A stretch of 64,000 nucleotides of DNA from NCBI GenBank assembly GCA_002095305.1, contig MIEI01000002.1:62001-126000 (forward strand), written 5' to 3'. Numbering within the stretch: the stretch's first letter is position 1; the number at the start of each line of letters is the position of its first letter. Below are positions 8,878-18,178 of this stretch, one piece after another. Origin of the DNA: Pantoea brenneri (GTDB lineage Bacteria; Pseudomonadota; Gammaproteobacteria; Enterobacterales; Enterobacteriaceae). The translations under genes and the position numbers were made by a program. The notes beneath the pieces are model-generated. The model saw only the letters and a program-made list of their open reading frames with translations, searched no databases and was not told the origin of the DNA.

Positions 8878-9789
8878 ATGTCGGTAAAAGATATGCTGTT
8901 AGCGCTGTGCGTGGTGGTGGTATGGGGCGTCAATTTTGTGGTGATCAAGTTAGGGCTGCAGGGCATGCCGCCCTTCTTGCTGGCCGGGCTGCGCTTCAGC
9001 CTGGTGGCGTTTCCCGCCATCTTCTTTGTGCGCCGTCCGCCGATTCCGCTGCGCTGGCTGGTGGTCTACGGGATGACCATCAGTTTTGGTCAGTTCGCGT
9101 TTCTGTTTCTGGCGATCAAGCTGGGCATGCCCGCCGGACTGGCGTCGCTGGTGCTGCAGGCGCAGGCGTTCTTCACGCTGCTGCTGGGCGCATTGCTGCT
9201 GTCGGAGAAGCTGCGCTGGAATCACATTGTCGGAATTATTATCGCCACGCTGGGGATGTTTATGCTGGCCACGGCGGGCATGGAGGGCCAGACCACGGCC
9301 GGTATCACGCTGACGACAATGATGCTGACGCTGGCGGCCGCGCTGTCGTGGGGGCTGGGTAACATCACCAATAAGATCATTATGCGTAACCGCAAGGTGC
9401 CGATCATGTCACTGGTGGTCTGGAGCGCGCTGGTGCCGGTGGTGCCTTTCTTTGCCTGCTCGCTGCTGTTTGACGGCCAGGCCGCCATCCTCAATAGCCT
9501 GCTGCATATCGGGTTACAGACCATACTGGCGTTAATTTATCTGGCGTTTATCGCCACCATCATAGGCTATGCGATTTGGGGCAACCTGCTGAGCCGCTAC
9601 GAAACCTGGCGCGTTGCGCCGCTGTCGCTGCTGGTGCCGGTAGTCGGGATTATCACCGCTGCGCTGGTGCTGGATGAGCATCTGTCGGGACAGCAGATGC
9701 TGGGCGCTACCATCATTATTCTGGGGCTGCTGGTAAACGTATTTGGCGGGGTAGTGGGTCAGCGTTTAGCGATGCGAACGCAGCCGTAA
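8878..9789 (+). CDS. eamA: EamA-type O-acetylserine/cysteine exporter
   Basis: A 303-residue inner-membrane DMT-superfamily transporter with about ten hydrophobic helices in two EamA repeats. It is strongly similar to E. coli EamA (YdeD): VVVVWGVNFVVIKLGLQ, GMPAGLASLVLQAQAFFTLLLGA and RYETWRVAPLSLLVPVVGI are nearly shared. EamA exports O-acetylserine, cysteine and related metabolites. Here it is the last gene of the PP-loop/ATP-grasp operon (AAGGAG before the ATG, 20 bases after the deacylase), so its natural cargo may be the cluster product, perhaps a serine- or cysteine-derived compound (inference). Confidence 0.85.
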   Translation: MSVKDMLLALCVVVVWGVNFVVIKLGLQGMPPFLLAGLRFSLVAFPAIFFVRRPPIPLRWLVVYGMTISFGQFAFLFLAIKLGMPAGLASLVLQAQAFFTLLLGALLLSEKLRWNHIVGIIIATLGMFMLATAGMEGQTTAGITLTTMMLTLAAALSWGLGNITNKIIMRNRKVPIMSLVVWSALVPVVPFFACSLLFDGQAAILNSLLHIGLQTILALIYLAFIATIIGYAIWGNLLSRYETWRVAPLSLLVPVVGIITAALVLDEHLSGQQMLGATIIILGLLVNVFGGVVGQRLAMRTQP

Positions 9790-9813
9790 AGGCAAACCTA
9801 TCTAAGGGCAGAA

Positions 9814-9835
9814 AAACGCCGCTGGCGCGGCGTTT
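9814..9835. terminator. Bidirectional-looking terminator after the eamA-like gene
   Basis: AAACGCCGC and GCGGCGTTT flank a four-base loop; the run reads TTTTTCT on the minus strand and only TTT on the plus strand. It probably ends the accessory operon. The same nine-base arms recur in the ibpA terminator about 190 bases away. Confidence 0.55.
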
Positions 9836-10001
9836 AAGAGCGTGATGGCTGCCTTTCGCAAAGACGCAAAAACACCATTTCTGGTCCGCTATGCTTTGCT
9901 ACAGGCGTATGCTGCCATCGCGTTAACTCAATCAGCCGTCTGAAACCATGGAGCGGAGCAGCCTTTTTGCTCCCTGAGCAGGTACTGATATCAAAAACGA
10001 A

Positions 10002-10023
10002 AAACGCCGCGTTAGCGGCGTTT
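10002..10023 (-). terminator. ibpA terminator
   Basis: AAACGCCGC-TAAC-GCGGCGTTT followed on the minus strand by TTCGTTTTTG, immediately after the ibpA stop codon: a classic intrinsic terminator. Confidence 0.8.
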
Positions 10024-10030
10024 GTTATGA

Positions 10031-10447
10031 TTATTTCAGAATCTCAATACGGCGTGGTTTCGCTTCTTCCGGCACCAGGCGTTCAAGATCGATGCTTAAC
10101 AGACCATTTTCCAGACGGGCATCGCGTACCACAATGTGGTCGGCCAGCTGGAATTTACGCTCGAAGTTGCGTTCGGCGATACCCTGATACAGGTATTTAC
10201 GTTCGGTCTGCTCTTCCGGGTGGGCACCCCGCACGATCAGCACGTTATCGTGGGCGGTGATCTCCAGTTCGCTCTGAGAAAAACCGGCTACGGCGATGGT
10301 AATGCGATAGTGGTTTTCATCGACCAGCTCGACGTTGTACGGAGGATAGCCGCCGTTGCTCTGATTTTGATTCGCTTCGAGCAGGTTAAACAGGCGGTCA
10401 AAGCCGATGGCAGAACGATAAAGTGGAGAGAGATCAAAATTACGCAT
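10031..10447 (-). CDS. ibpA: Small heat-shock protein IbpA
   Basis: A 138-residue small heat-shock protein that coats aggregating proteins and hands them to the ClpB/DnaK machinery. The start [20 protein letters not shown] is typical IbpA, followed by the alpha-crystallin domain and a C-terminal RIEI anchor of the I-x-I type. The ATG at 10447 has AGGAG nine bases upstream. No ibpB follows; the neighbouring space holds only two terminators. Erwiniaceae are known to carry a single IbpA that does the work of both E. coli proteins. A sigma-32 promoter and an RNA thermometer control it. Confidence 0.95.
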   Translation of the reverse strand: MRNFDLSPLYRSAIGFDRLFNLLEANQNQSNGGYPPYNVELVDENHYRITIAVAGFSQSELEITAHDNVLIVRGAHPEEQTERKYLYQGIAERNFERKFQLADHIVVRDARLENGLLSIDLERLVPEEAKPRRIEILK

Positions 10448-10549
10448 ATTAAGACTCCTGAGTTTCAGCAAGTTTTGGCAACCTTCCACTACGGGACAGG
10501 TTTCTGTACGGCACCTCACTGTCCCTTGCGGCAACGGTGAGTGCGTCCG
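10448..10549 (-). promoter_or_regulatory. ROSE-like RNA thermometer in the ibpA leader
   Basis: In the mRNA, ACUUGCUGA lies just upstream of UCAGGAGU, which holds the Shine-Dalgarno sequence. The two pair with a UUGCU-type strand and a bulged G, the hallmark of ROSE thermosensors that melt on heat shock. The roughly 100-base leader contains further complementary stretches (GUUGCCGCAAG). Recognised from motif and gene context; the complete fold was not computed. Confidence 0.65.
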
Positions 10550-10556
10550 TAATCTA

Positions 10557-10585
10557 AAAATGGGTGCCGGACGTCAGCTTTCAAG
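10557..10585 (-). promoter_or_regulatory. Sigma-32 heat-shock promoter of ibpA
   Basis: On the minus strand CTTGAAA is followed after 14 bases by CCCATTTT, matching the sigma-32 consensus (CTTGAAA, N13-15, CCCAT-T). Initiation would fall near 10549, giving the long leader expected for ibpA. Confidence 0.75.
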
Positions 10586-10737
10586 GGGGAAAACGCAATT
10601 TTTTTCGCCTGTTTGAGAAAATGACATACACTCAGGACTACCTTTGCCGGACCAGAACGGACTTCACCCCAGAGTGATGGCGTTGTCTGGCAAACCAACT
10701 CAGTCAGGCTTCTGTCAGGACTGAAGGGATGATAATA

Positions 10738-11109
10738 ATGAAATTGATGAAAACGTTACCGCTGGCGGGTGTAGTCTGCTGTGCCGTTGCGGCAAGCGGC
10801 TGCTCCAGCGTCATGTCACACACCGGCGCCAGTCAGGGCTACTATCCCGGCACCCGCGCCAGCGCCGATCTGCTGGTCGATGATGACACCAGCTGGGCAC
10901 TAAAACCGCTGGCGCTGATCGATCTGCCTTTCTCCGCTGCGCTGGATACGCTGTTACTGCCGTGGGATTATTATCGCAACGACAGTGACAAATCGATCGA
11001 CTCTCCGCGCGAGCGGGTACTGCAAAGCGAGAAGCTGGCGCATACCCAGGAAAATCTGGCGCAGGCACAGCCGATGCCGACTATGCAGCCGCCGTCGCCG
11101 CAACCGTAA
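10738..11109 (+). CDS. yidQ: YidQ outer-membrane lipoprotein (DUF1375/YceK family)
   Basis: A 123-residue lipoprotein. A short signal peptide ends in the lipobox AASGC, and the mature part begins CSSVMSHTG with the YPGTRAS and LPWDYYR motifs of E. coli YidQ. Function unknown. The ATG at 10738 was chosen because AAGGG lies at usual spacing; the nearer ATG at 10729 abuts it. The ibpA-yidQ-yidR order is the E. coli one, and the 3' end overlaps the convergent yidR end. Confidence 0.85.
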   Translation: MKLMKTLPLAGVVCCAVAASGCSSVMSHTGASQGYYPGTRASADLLVDDDTSWALKPLALIDLPFSAALDTLLLPWDYYRNDSDKSIDSPRERVLQSEKLAHTQENLAQAQPMPTMQPPSPQP

Positions 11110-12342
11110 ACAGCTGCCGCCAGCCGTTCACCTCACGCATATAAGCAATCTGGCTTCCATCAGGCGACCAGACCACCGCGTCACCTGATGGTGGCTGCTC
11201 TGTCCGGTCAGTCAGCCGCTGACATGCTCCGCTTATCACCTCACACCGCATCACGCTGTTGTCGCAGATAAAGGCGATCGCCTCACCTCTGGGGTGCCAG
11301 CTAAACGCCGACTGGATGCTGTGGCTCAGCCAGGTGATCTGGCGTGGCTCGCCGCCGTTGGGCGATACGGTCCACAGCTGAACCACCTGCTGCGGGTCCG
11401 CCATCAGAAAGGCGATCTGGCTGCCGTCCGGCGCGGCGCGCAGCCAGTGGCGCGGTTGCAGTGCCAGACCGCGACTTACCGTCAGGCGACGCTGCTGCAC
11501 GCCAGCAGGCGGTGCAGGTAACTGCCGCTCGCTGCCCTCCAGCGGCGCCTCGCCGCGCGGGCATAATCCTCCAGCGCCTCGGGCAGATCGACAATAAACA
11601 ACTCAGGCCGTTTTTCACCCTGCGTATTCAGCGTATCGCCAATAAAGGCGATGGCCCAGCGCTGCCAGCTGCCGTCCGGTTTCTGATAGCCGCGATCGCC
11701 GACCCAGCACTCTTCATAAGCGCGATTAATCTGGTCGCTGCCGGGGAGGGGCTGCGCATGGGTACGGCTGACCAGCAGACAAAAATAACTGCCGTCATAT
11801 TCACGGGGATGCTGCTTCTGCGGCGTCACTGCCCGCAGCGGTACGGCGATGCCCACGTTACGCAGGTCCTGGCGGCTATCCCATTCATGCATCACATGAT
11901 CGTTGTAGGTGAAGCTGAGGCGTGACCCGTCGGCACTGAACACATGTACGTGCGAGCCGCCCCGCAGCGCGCCGGGCGTAAAGGGCGGGGTAATGTCGCA
12001 GGCATCGAGATTCATCGCATTGCCGTTCTGAATAATGACGCCACGCCGATGGTGAAAGTCATACTGCCAGCTTGCGTCGGGATGCTCCGGGCCGTGAATA
12101 CAGACATAGCGCGGCGGCAGATCGGGGCTGACGGTAACTACCCCGACATGGGCGCCGTGGTGCGCCTGATACAGCACCTCAACCTCGCCGGTGGTCACAT
12201 TGACGCGCTCAATGGTCTGGCTGGTAAACGACGCGCCGGAGGGACGCAGGTCAAACGCCAGCCACTGGCTATCGGCGGTCCAGACATTGATATTGGTAAG
12301 CTGATGCTGGCGGGCAGCAAAGGTGATCTGTTTTTCGCGCAT
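11081..12342 (-). CDS. yidR: YidR beta-propeller-like protein, DUF3748 (one frame break)
   Basis: About 420 residues of a TolB/WD-like propeller of unknown function. MREKQITFAARQHQLTN at the start, GASFTSQTIERVN, DYDFHHRRGV-like and GALRGGSHVHVFS blocks match E. coli YidR. The frame breaks near 11553: GCGCGGCGAGG needs one extra G to continue into EAPLEGSERQLPAP and the second half (PRHW, IAFLMADPQ, FSWHPRGE). It lies between yidQ and the dgo operon as in E. coli. Confidence 0.8.
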
Positions 12343-12389
12343 GGAGGCAACCTGATAAAAATGTTGCCCCACACGCTACGCCAAACGGG

Positions 12390-13712
12390 CTAAAGATGCA
12401 GCTTCGATTTCGCCTCACTGAGCACCCGCCCGTCACCCTCGACGGTTTTTTTTCGTCCCAGCAGCAGGCCGAGTAAGCCGCCCAGCACCAGTGCGCCCGC
12501 CACAATCAGCAAACCATCATTGTAGCTGTGGGTGGCATCTTTGATGCGGCCCATGATCGGCGGAAAACCGAGGCCGGCAATGTTCGCCACGGCGTTGATC
12601 AGCGCAATCGACGCGGCCCCGGCGACGCCGGAGATGGTCTCGGTGGTGACGGCCCAGAAGACCGGCGTAATCGCCCAGTTGAGGCCCACCATCAGCACCA
12701 GCAGACCGTAGGCCAGCCACTGTTGCGAGACTGCCATCGCGCCCAGCAGCAGCAGGCCCGCGGCGATCAACGGCAATCCCAGATGACGGGCCCGCTCACC
12801 GGTTTTGTCCGAATGACGGCCATTGAAATACATAAACAGGCAGGCAAACAGGAACGGCACCGCCGACAGCAGGCTGACCATCAGGTTACTGCGGTCCTCC
12901 GCCACGGCCTTGACAATCAGCGGCAGAAACAGCGTCACGCCGATGGTGCCAAACGCCTGCAACAGCCACAGCAGGCTGAGCGCCCAGACGCGACCGCTTT
13001 TCAGCGCCACCCGCCAGTTGTGATGGTGTATGGCGGAATGCTTCTCGTCACGTTCAATGGTCTGCTGCAGCCAGCTACGCTGCTCGCCGGAGAGCCAGCG
13101 CGCTTTGGCCGGTGAATCATCAAGATAAAACCAGGTGACGATGCCGAGGAAGAAAGCGGGAATGCCTTCCAGCAGGAACAGCCAGCGCCAGCCCTCGACA
13201 CCTAACATGCCGTGCATGTTCAGCAGACTGCCGGAGAGCGGCAGGCCAATTACCGATGCCAGCGCCGCACCGATATAGAACATCGACATGGCGCGGGCGC
13301 GATCGCTACGCGGATACCAGCAGGAGAGGTAGAAGATAATGCCGGGCGTAAACCCGGCCTCTGCCGCCCCGAGCAGAAAGCGCATCACATAAAGCTGGGT
13401 GGGCGTCTGGACCAGGCTCATGCCGGCGGCAATGATGCCCCAGCTCACCATGATGCGGGCGATCCAGCGCCGCGCACCGACCCGCGTCAGCAGGACGTTA
13501 CTCGGCACTTCGAAGATGATGTAGGTGACGTAAAAAATGCCGGCGGCGATGCCGTACATCTCGGCGGTCATCGCCAGATCGGCATTCATCTGTAGCGCAG
13601 CGACGGAGATATTGGCGCGATCGATATAGGCAATCAGGTAGAGCAGCATGATGAACGGCATAATGCGCCGGTTCATTTTTTTCACGGTACTGAGATGCAG
13701 ATGTTCACTCAT
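12390..13712 (-). CDS. MFS transporter of the dgo operon, anion:cation symporter family
   Basis: A 440-residue major facilitator with twelve predicted helices and the N-terminal YIDRANISVAAL block typical of the ACS family (tartrate, phthalate and hexonate carriers). It holds the position of D-galactonate carrier DgoT, last gene of the dgo operon. However, its sequence (MPFIMLLYLIAYIDRANI, LLTRVGARRWIARIM) is closer to TtuB/RhmT-like carriers than to E. coli DgoT. Galactonate uptake is inferred from context. GAGGA precedes the ATG. Confidence 0.8.
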   Translation of the reverse strand: MSEHLHLSTVKKMNRRIMPFIMLLYLIAYIDRANISVAALQMNADLAMTAEMYGIAAGIFYVTYIIFEVPSNVLLTRVGARRWIARIMVSWGIIAAGMSLVQTPTQLYVMRFLLGAAEAGFTPGIIFYLSCWYPRSDRARAMSMFYIGAALASVIGLPLSGSLLNMHGMLGVEGWRWLFLLEGIPAFFLGIVTWFYLDDSPAKARWLSGEQRSWLQQTIERDEKHSAIHHHNWRVALKSGRVWALSLLWLLQAFGTIGVTLFLPLIVKAVAEDRSNLMVSLLSAVPFLFACLFMYFNGRHSDKTGERARHLGLPLIAAGLLLLGAMAVSQQWLAYGLLVLMVGLNWAITPVFWAVTTETISGVAGAASIALINAVANIAGLGFPPIMGRIKDATHSYNDGLLIVAGALVLGGLLGLLLGRKKTVEGDGRVLSEAKSKLHL

Positions 13713-13825
13713 CGGGAGATCCTCACGTAGGGTATAGCGGACCCGGATCCCGCATCGCGCGGGACCTGGCGAGTGTTTCTTATTATGGGGTGAAGCAGGT
13801 AGCTGCTACTGAAAAGCGGCAAACG

Positions 13826-14972
13826 TTACCATTCGGCAACGGCGCCGTCAGCGTGCCGCCACAATGGGTTGCGCCAGTCTGGGGCATCAAGGCTGCGTTC
13901 AATCACCAGCGCTTCATCGATCTCAACCCCGAGACCTGGCCGGTTCAGCGGCGCAAAGCTGCCATTGTGCATGGCGAAATCAGCTTTATTGACAACATAA
14001 TCAAGCAGTTCCGCTCCCTGATTATAGTGAATGCCCATGCTCTGTTCCTGGAATATGGCGTTATGCGAGACAAAATCGACCTGCAGACAGGCGGCCAGCG
14101 CCAGCGGTCCGAGCGGGCAGTGCGGTGCCAGCCCGACATCGTAAGCCTCTGCCATCGCGGCAATCCTGACGCATTCCGTGATGCCGCCAGCATGGGAGAG
14201 ATCGGGCTGCACGATTGCCAGTCCGCCCGCTGCCAGCACCCGCTTAAACTCGAAGCGGGAGTACATGCGTTCGCCTGCGGCAATCGGAATGTGGGTTTGC
14301 GCGGCGAGGCGCGGATAGTATTCTGCCTGCTCGGCCAGCACCGGCTCTTCAATAAACAGCGGCCGATAGGGCTCCAGTTCTTTGATCAATATTTTCGCCA
14401 TCGGCGCGCTGACCCGGCCATGAAAATCGAGGCCGAATTCAATCTGATTGCCAAAGACTTCGCGGATTTGCGCCACGGTATTGACCGCCTCATCCACCGC
14501 GCGGCTGTTATCGATCAGGCTCATTTCGGCGCAGCCGTTGAGCTTGAAGGTATCGATGCCGATGGCGCGCAGCGTTTGAATCCCGGCAATCACATCGGCG
14601 GGACGATCGCCGCCAACCCAGCTGTAGGCTTTCATCCGGTCGCGTACCAGACCGCCAAGCAGTTGCCAGACCGGGACGCCGAGCGTTTTGCCTTTGATAT
14701 CCCATAACGCCTGATCGATACCGGCAATGGCGCTCATCAGGATCGGACCGCCGCGATAGAAACCGCCCCGGTACATCACCTGCCACAAGTCGTTAATGCG
14801 CGCCGGGTCCTGACCGATGAGTGCATCGCCCAGTTCATGCACCGCCGCTTCGACGCTGCGCGCCCGGCCTCGATTACCGGCTCGCCCCAGCCGCAGACGC
14901 TTCATCGGTTTCAATTTTCAGGAACATCCAGCGTGGCGGCAGGCGGTAAGTGGTGAGTTTTGTGATTTTCAT
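13826..14972 (-). CDS. dgoD: D-galactonate dehydratase (two frame breaks near the 5' end)
   Basis: Enolase-superfamily enzyme that dehydrates D-galactonate to 2-dehydro-3-deoxy-D-galactonate, about 382 residues. Long blocks match E. coli Dgo[34 protein letters not shown], the metal-binding [13 protein letters not shown] and the C-terminal NPLWRH. The start [21 protein letters not shown] reads from the ATG at 14972, overlapping the dgoA stop (ATGA). Within the next 100 bases the frame is lost twice, near 14900 and 14868; one G added at each site restores [20 protein letters not shown]. Confidence 0.85.
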
Positions 14973-15586
14973 CGTACGGCATCCTTATAAGCAGCAATAA
15001 AAGCCTCAGCTTTTTCCACGGTGCGCGACAGCGGCTGACCGGCGCGGTACAGGTCACTGCCCAGTCCGGCACCGACGCAGCCCGCCGCCAGATAGTCCGC
15101 CAGGTTTTCTGGCGTCACACCACCTACTGCGAACAGCGGCACCTCCGGCGGCAATACGGCTTTGATCGCCTTGATATAGGCGGGCCCAAAAGCCGATGCC
15201 GGGAAAATTTTCAGCGCATGGGCCCCTGCGTTTAGCGCGGTAAAGGCTTCACTGGCGGTGGCGCAGCCGATGGCCGTCCAGATCTGCTGCCGGACTGCCC
15301 CGGCAATCACCTCTGCATCGGTATTCGGCGTCACCAGCAGGCGGGCACCTGCTGCCGCAACGGCGTTGACCTGCGCGACGTTCAGCACCGTTCCGGCACC
15401 AATCATGGCCCGATCACCAAACTGACGTACCAGCTGCGGCAGGGTCTGCTGCCAGTCGGGCGAGTTGAGCGGCACTTCAATACTGTCAAAACCGCACTCA
15501 ATCAGGGCGCTAACGTGCGCCCCGGCTTCGTCCGGCCGGATGCCGCGCAGGATGGCGATCAGCGGCAGCTTAAAGGGCAAGGTCAT
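14969..15586 (-). CDS. dgoA: 2-dehydro-3-deoxy-6-phosphogalactonate aldolase
   Basis: A 205-residue class I KDPG-family aldolase cleaving KDPGal to pyruvate and glyceraldehyde 3-phosphate. [15 protein letters not shown], the Glu in [17 protein letters not shown], the Schiff-base Lys in [13 protein letters not shown] and the phosphate loop [10 protein letters not shown] are visible. The ATG at 15586 has AAGGAG eight bases upstream. It overlaps dgoK upstream and dgoD downstream, as expected in a translationally coupled operon. Confidence 0.93.
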   Translation of the reverse strand: MTLPFKLPLIAILRGIRPDEAGAHVSALIECGFDSIEVPLNSPDWQQTLPQLVRQFGDRAMIGAGTVLNVAQVNAVAAAGARLLVTPNTDAEVIAGAVRQQIWTAIGCATASEAFTALNAGAHALKIFPASAFGPAYIKAIKAVLPPEVPLFAVGGVTPENLADYLAAGCVGAGLGSDLYRAGQPLSRTVEKAEAFIAAYKDAVR

Positions 15587-16444
15587 CGACAATTCTCCTT
15601 ATTCCTTGCTGGAAGGCACTATCGCCTGCCAGCCATTGCAGCGGGATATTGAGCAGGGCAAAAGCCGCCTGATAACGCTGGGCCAGTGCTTCACTGGCAA
15701 TCAGCGTCACCGGACCACTCAGCGCCGACTGCGCCGCCTGACTGGCGACTTCATGTCCGATCAACAAACCGGAGAGGAAATCGCTGACCGACCCGGGGGC
15801 CAGCGCACCCAGCAGATGCTGCGCCCGCACTTCAAACAGGCGCGCCAGCAGGGACGGATCGTTGATGCCTGTTTCCAGCCCGCGCTGAAAGGCCGCCGCA
15901 TCCGGCTGCTGTTGAGGTAAACCGGTCCCGATCAGGGCGTGGTTCAGCAGCAGATGATGCAGTTCGCCGGTCATCACGGTGCGGAAATCGATCACCCGGC
16001 GCGCTTCGCATTTCACCCACTTGGAATGGGTACCGGGCATCACGATCAGTTCCGCCGGTGCCAGGGTTTGCGCCCCCAGCAGCTGGGTCTCTTCACCGCG
16101 CATCACGTTGTGATTGTCACGGCGGCTGACGCTTAATCCCGGCACGATCCAGCGATTTTCACCGGCTGCGGTCAGCTGCGTCGCGAGGGAGTCCAGCGTC
16201 AGCGGGCAGGGAAGATAGGGCGCGGCCTTCCAGCCGGCGTTGCTACCCACCATGCCCGCCATCACCACCGGCACCGCATTCACCGGCCAGCCGTGGGTTA
16301 TCTCATCGAACACCTGCTGGTGGCTGCGGCCGTTTAAGCGGGTGACGCCCGCTTCTGAACGTCGGCTCTCAACAGCGTCGCCGTCGCGGTAGTACCAGGC
16401 GCGCAGGTTGGTCGAGCCCAGTCGAGAGCGATATAGTGGCTCAC
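15570..16444 (-). CDS. dgoK: 2-dehydro-3-deoxygalactonokinase (one frame break)
   Basis: About 292 residues, ATP-dependent kinase of the Leloir-independent galactonate route. The GTG at 16444 overlaps the dgoR stop (GTGA). It reads SHYIALDW, then the frame is lost near 16418, where one G added to the run gives WGSTNLRAWYY. Downstream it follows E. coli DgoK: VVMAGMVGSN, RRDNHNVMRGEETQLLGA, MPGTHSKWV, TGELHHLLL, FLSGLLIGHE. The break looks like a base-calling deletion. Confidence 0.85.
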
Positions 16445-17138
16445 ACGATCTCCTTCAGGCGTTGGGTTGAGCTGGCAATCATGGCGCGTGCCGCCGCTTC
16501 TGCGGCGGCACCATCCTGATGGCGAATGGCATCGAACAGGTTCTGATGTTCACGCAGGGTTTGCGGCATATTGTCGCGATCGGCGCGGTAGGTGCGGGCA
16601 AAAACCGCTTTCTGCAGCTGAACCAGGGCGATACTGAGCTGTTGCAGAATCGGATTGTGAACCGAAGCCAGCAGCGCCTCGTGGTAGCGCATATCGGCTT
16701 CGTTAAAGCGTCACGATCGTTGTGCCGGGCGATCATATCGTTGAGCGCCAGCTCGATAGCGGCTAGATCCTGCGAGGTGGCGCGTTCGGCTGACCAGCGC
16801 GCCAGCTGCGGCTCGACCAGCACCCGCACATCGTTCATCGCGGCGATGAGTTGTGGATCGTGATTGTGCTTTAACGACCATTGCAGGACGTCACTGTCGA
16901 GGAAGTTCCAGTGCTGATGCGGGGTGACGAAAGCGCCGCGATAACGCTTAATTTCAATCAGTCGTTTCGCGGTTAGCGAGCGATAAACTTCGCGGATGAT
17001 ATTACGGGAGGTGGCGAACCGTTCGCACAGGTCCGCCTCGGCGGGCAACGGCTGACCCGCCACAAACTGACCGGAGACAATCTCTTCGCCCAGCGTTAAA
17101 AGAATCCGATCGGTTTTGCTGACGTCCTGCTTTTCCAC
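16441..17138 (-). CDS. dgoR: Galactonate operon repressor, FadR-type GntR family (one frame break)
   Basis: About 232 residues: GntR winged helix (PLPAEADLCERFATSRNIIREV), then a FadR-type ligand domain with RYHEALLASVHNPILQQL. The frame breaks near 16706; one base added restores FNEADMRYHE. The start is the GTG at 17138, with AAAGGAA upstream, giving an N-terminus (KTDRILLTLG) like E. coli DgoR. It represses the dgo operon until D-galactonate binds. A strong inverted repeat lies 39 bases upstream of the start. Confidence 0.87.
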
Positions 17139-17176
17139 TGTCTGTGTTCCTTTGCCCGGCCAATGCCTGAGCAAAA

Positions 17177-17210
17177 ATTGTAGTACCACCTATCAAGGTC
17201 GTACTACAAT
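17177..17210. promoter_or_regulatory. Inverted repeat, probable DgoR operator
   Basis: ATTGTAGTACCACCT and its reverse AGGTCGTACTACAAT are separated by four bases; 14 of 15 positions pair. It sits just upstream of dgoR, the first gene of the operon, and includes a TTGTAGTAC core fitting a GntR-family dimer site. Confidence 0.75.
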
Positions 17211-17268
17211 CCTGATCACAAAACAGACAATCTGTTGCGCTGCAGCCTGCCAGCAAGAAAACAGACGA

Positions 17269-18078
17269 TTACAGCACCAGCTCTTCAATCGCGTGTGCTA
17301 CGCCATCTTCCATATTGGTTTTAGTCACGAACTGGGCGATTTCCTTAACCGAATCAATGGCATTACCCATCGCTACTCCGGTGCCGGCATACTCAATCAT
17401 CGCCAGATCATTTTCCTGATCGCCAATCGCCATTACTTCTTCCTGCTTCAGCCCAAGCTTCTCAGCCAGCATTCTGACGCCCTGGCCCTTGTTAACCCGA
17501 CGATCGAGAATTTCGAGGTAGTAAGGCGCACTCTTCAGAATGGTGTAAGTCTGGCGCGCCTGTTCGGGCAGACGGGCAATGGCCGCATCCAGCAGGGCAG
17601 GCCGGTCGATCATCATCAGTTTCGGAAAGCGGGTGGCGCGATCCATCTCTTCAACGGCGCGGTAGCGTACCGGAATCCCGGTCAGGCTGGCTTCATGAAT
17701 GGTGTATTCACTGATGTCTTTATTTGGCGTATAGAGGTGGGACTTGTCGAACGCCTGGAAATGCACGCCCAGCTCACGCGCCAGCTGCTCAATGTAGAGG
17801 TAGTCGTCAAAGGTCAGCGTCACTTCCGCTACGCATTCGCCATCTTCGGCCTGATGGACCAGCGCACCGTTGTTGCTGATTGCGTACTGACCGGGCGTCT
17901 GCATATCCAGCTCCATCAGGTAGCGCTGGATACCGACAAACGGCCGGCCGGTGGTTAGCACAATCGAGACCCCCTGCTGGCGGGCGCGATCCAGAGCGGA
18001 TTTCACGCCCGGCGTGATTTCATGTTGCGGATTAAGCAGGGTGCCATCCATATCGATAGCGATCAATTTAATAGACAT
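17269..18078 (-). CDS. yidA: Sugar-phosphate phosphatase YidA (HAD, Cof type)
   Basis: A 269-residue HAD-superfamily hydrolase with type II cap. Motif I is DMDGTL with the nucleophilic Asp, motif II TTGRP, and motif III/IV GDQENDLAMIEYAG. It is colinear with E. coli YidA, which dephosphorylates a range of sugar phosphates such as erythrose 4-phosphate and alpha-glucose 1-phosphate. It lies between dgoR and gyrB as in E. coli. Confidence 0.93.
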   Translation of the reverse strand: MSIKLIAIDMDGTLLNPQHEITPGVKSALDRARQQGVSIVLTTGRPFVGIQRYLMELDMQTPGQYAISNNGALVHQAEDGECVAEVTLTFDDYLYIEQLARELGVHFQAFDKSHLYTPNKDISEYTIHEASLTGIPVRYRAVEEMDRATRFPKLMMIDRPALLDAAIARLPEQARQTYTILKSAPYYLEILDRRVNKGQGVRMLAEKLGLKQEEVMAIGDQENDLAMIEYAGTGVAMGNAIDSVKEIAQFVTKTNMEDGVAHAIEELVL

Positions 18079-18178
18079 AGGGTCCTCGTTGCGTCTGGGT
18101 TTTGTTCAATGCTAGCGCGATTCAGCTCACATTGACCAGTTTAGCGGCAAGCGATGACAAATGACTGACGGCCGGACC

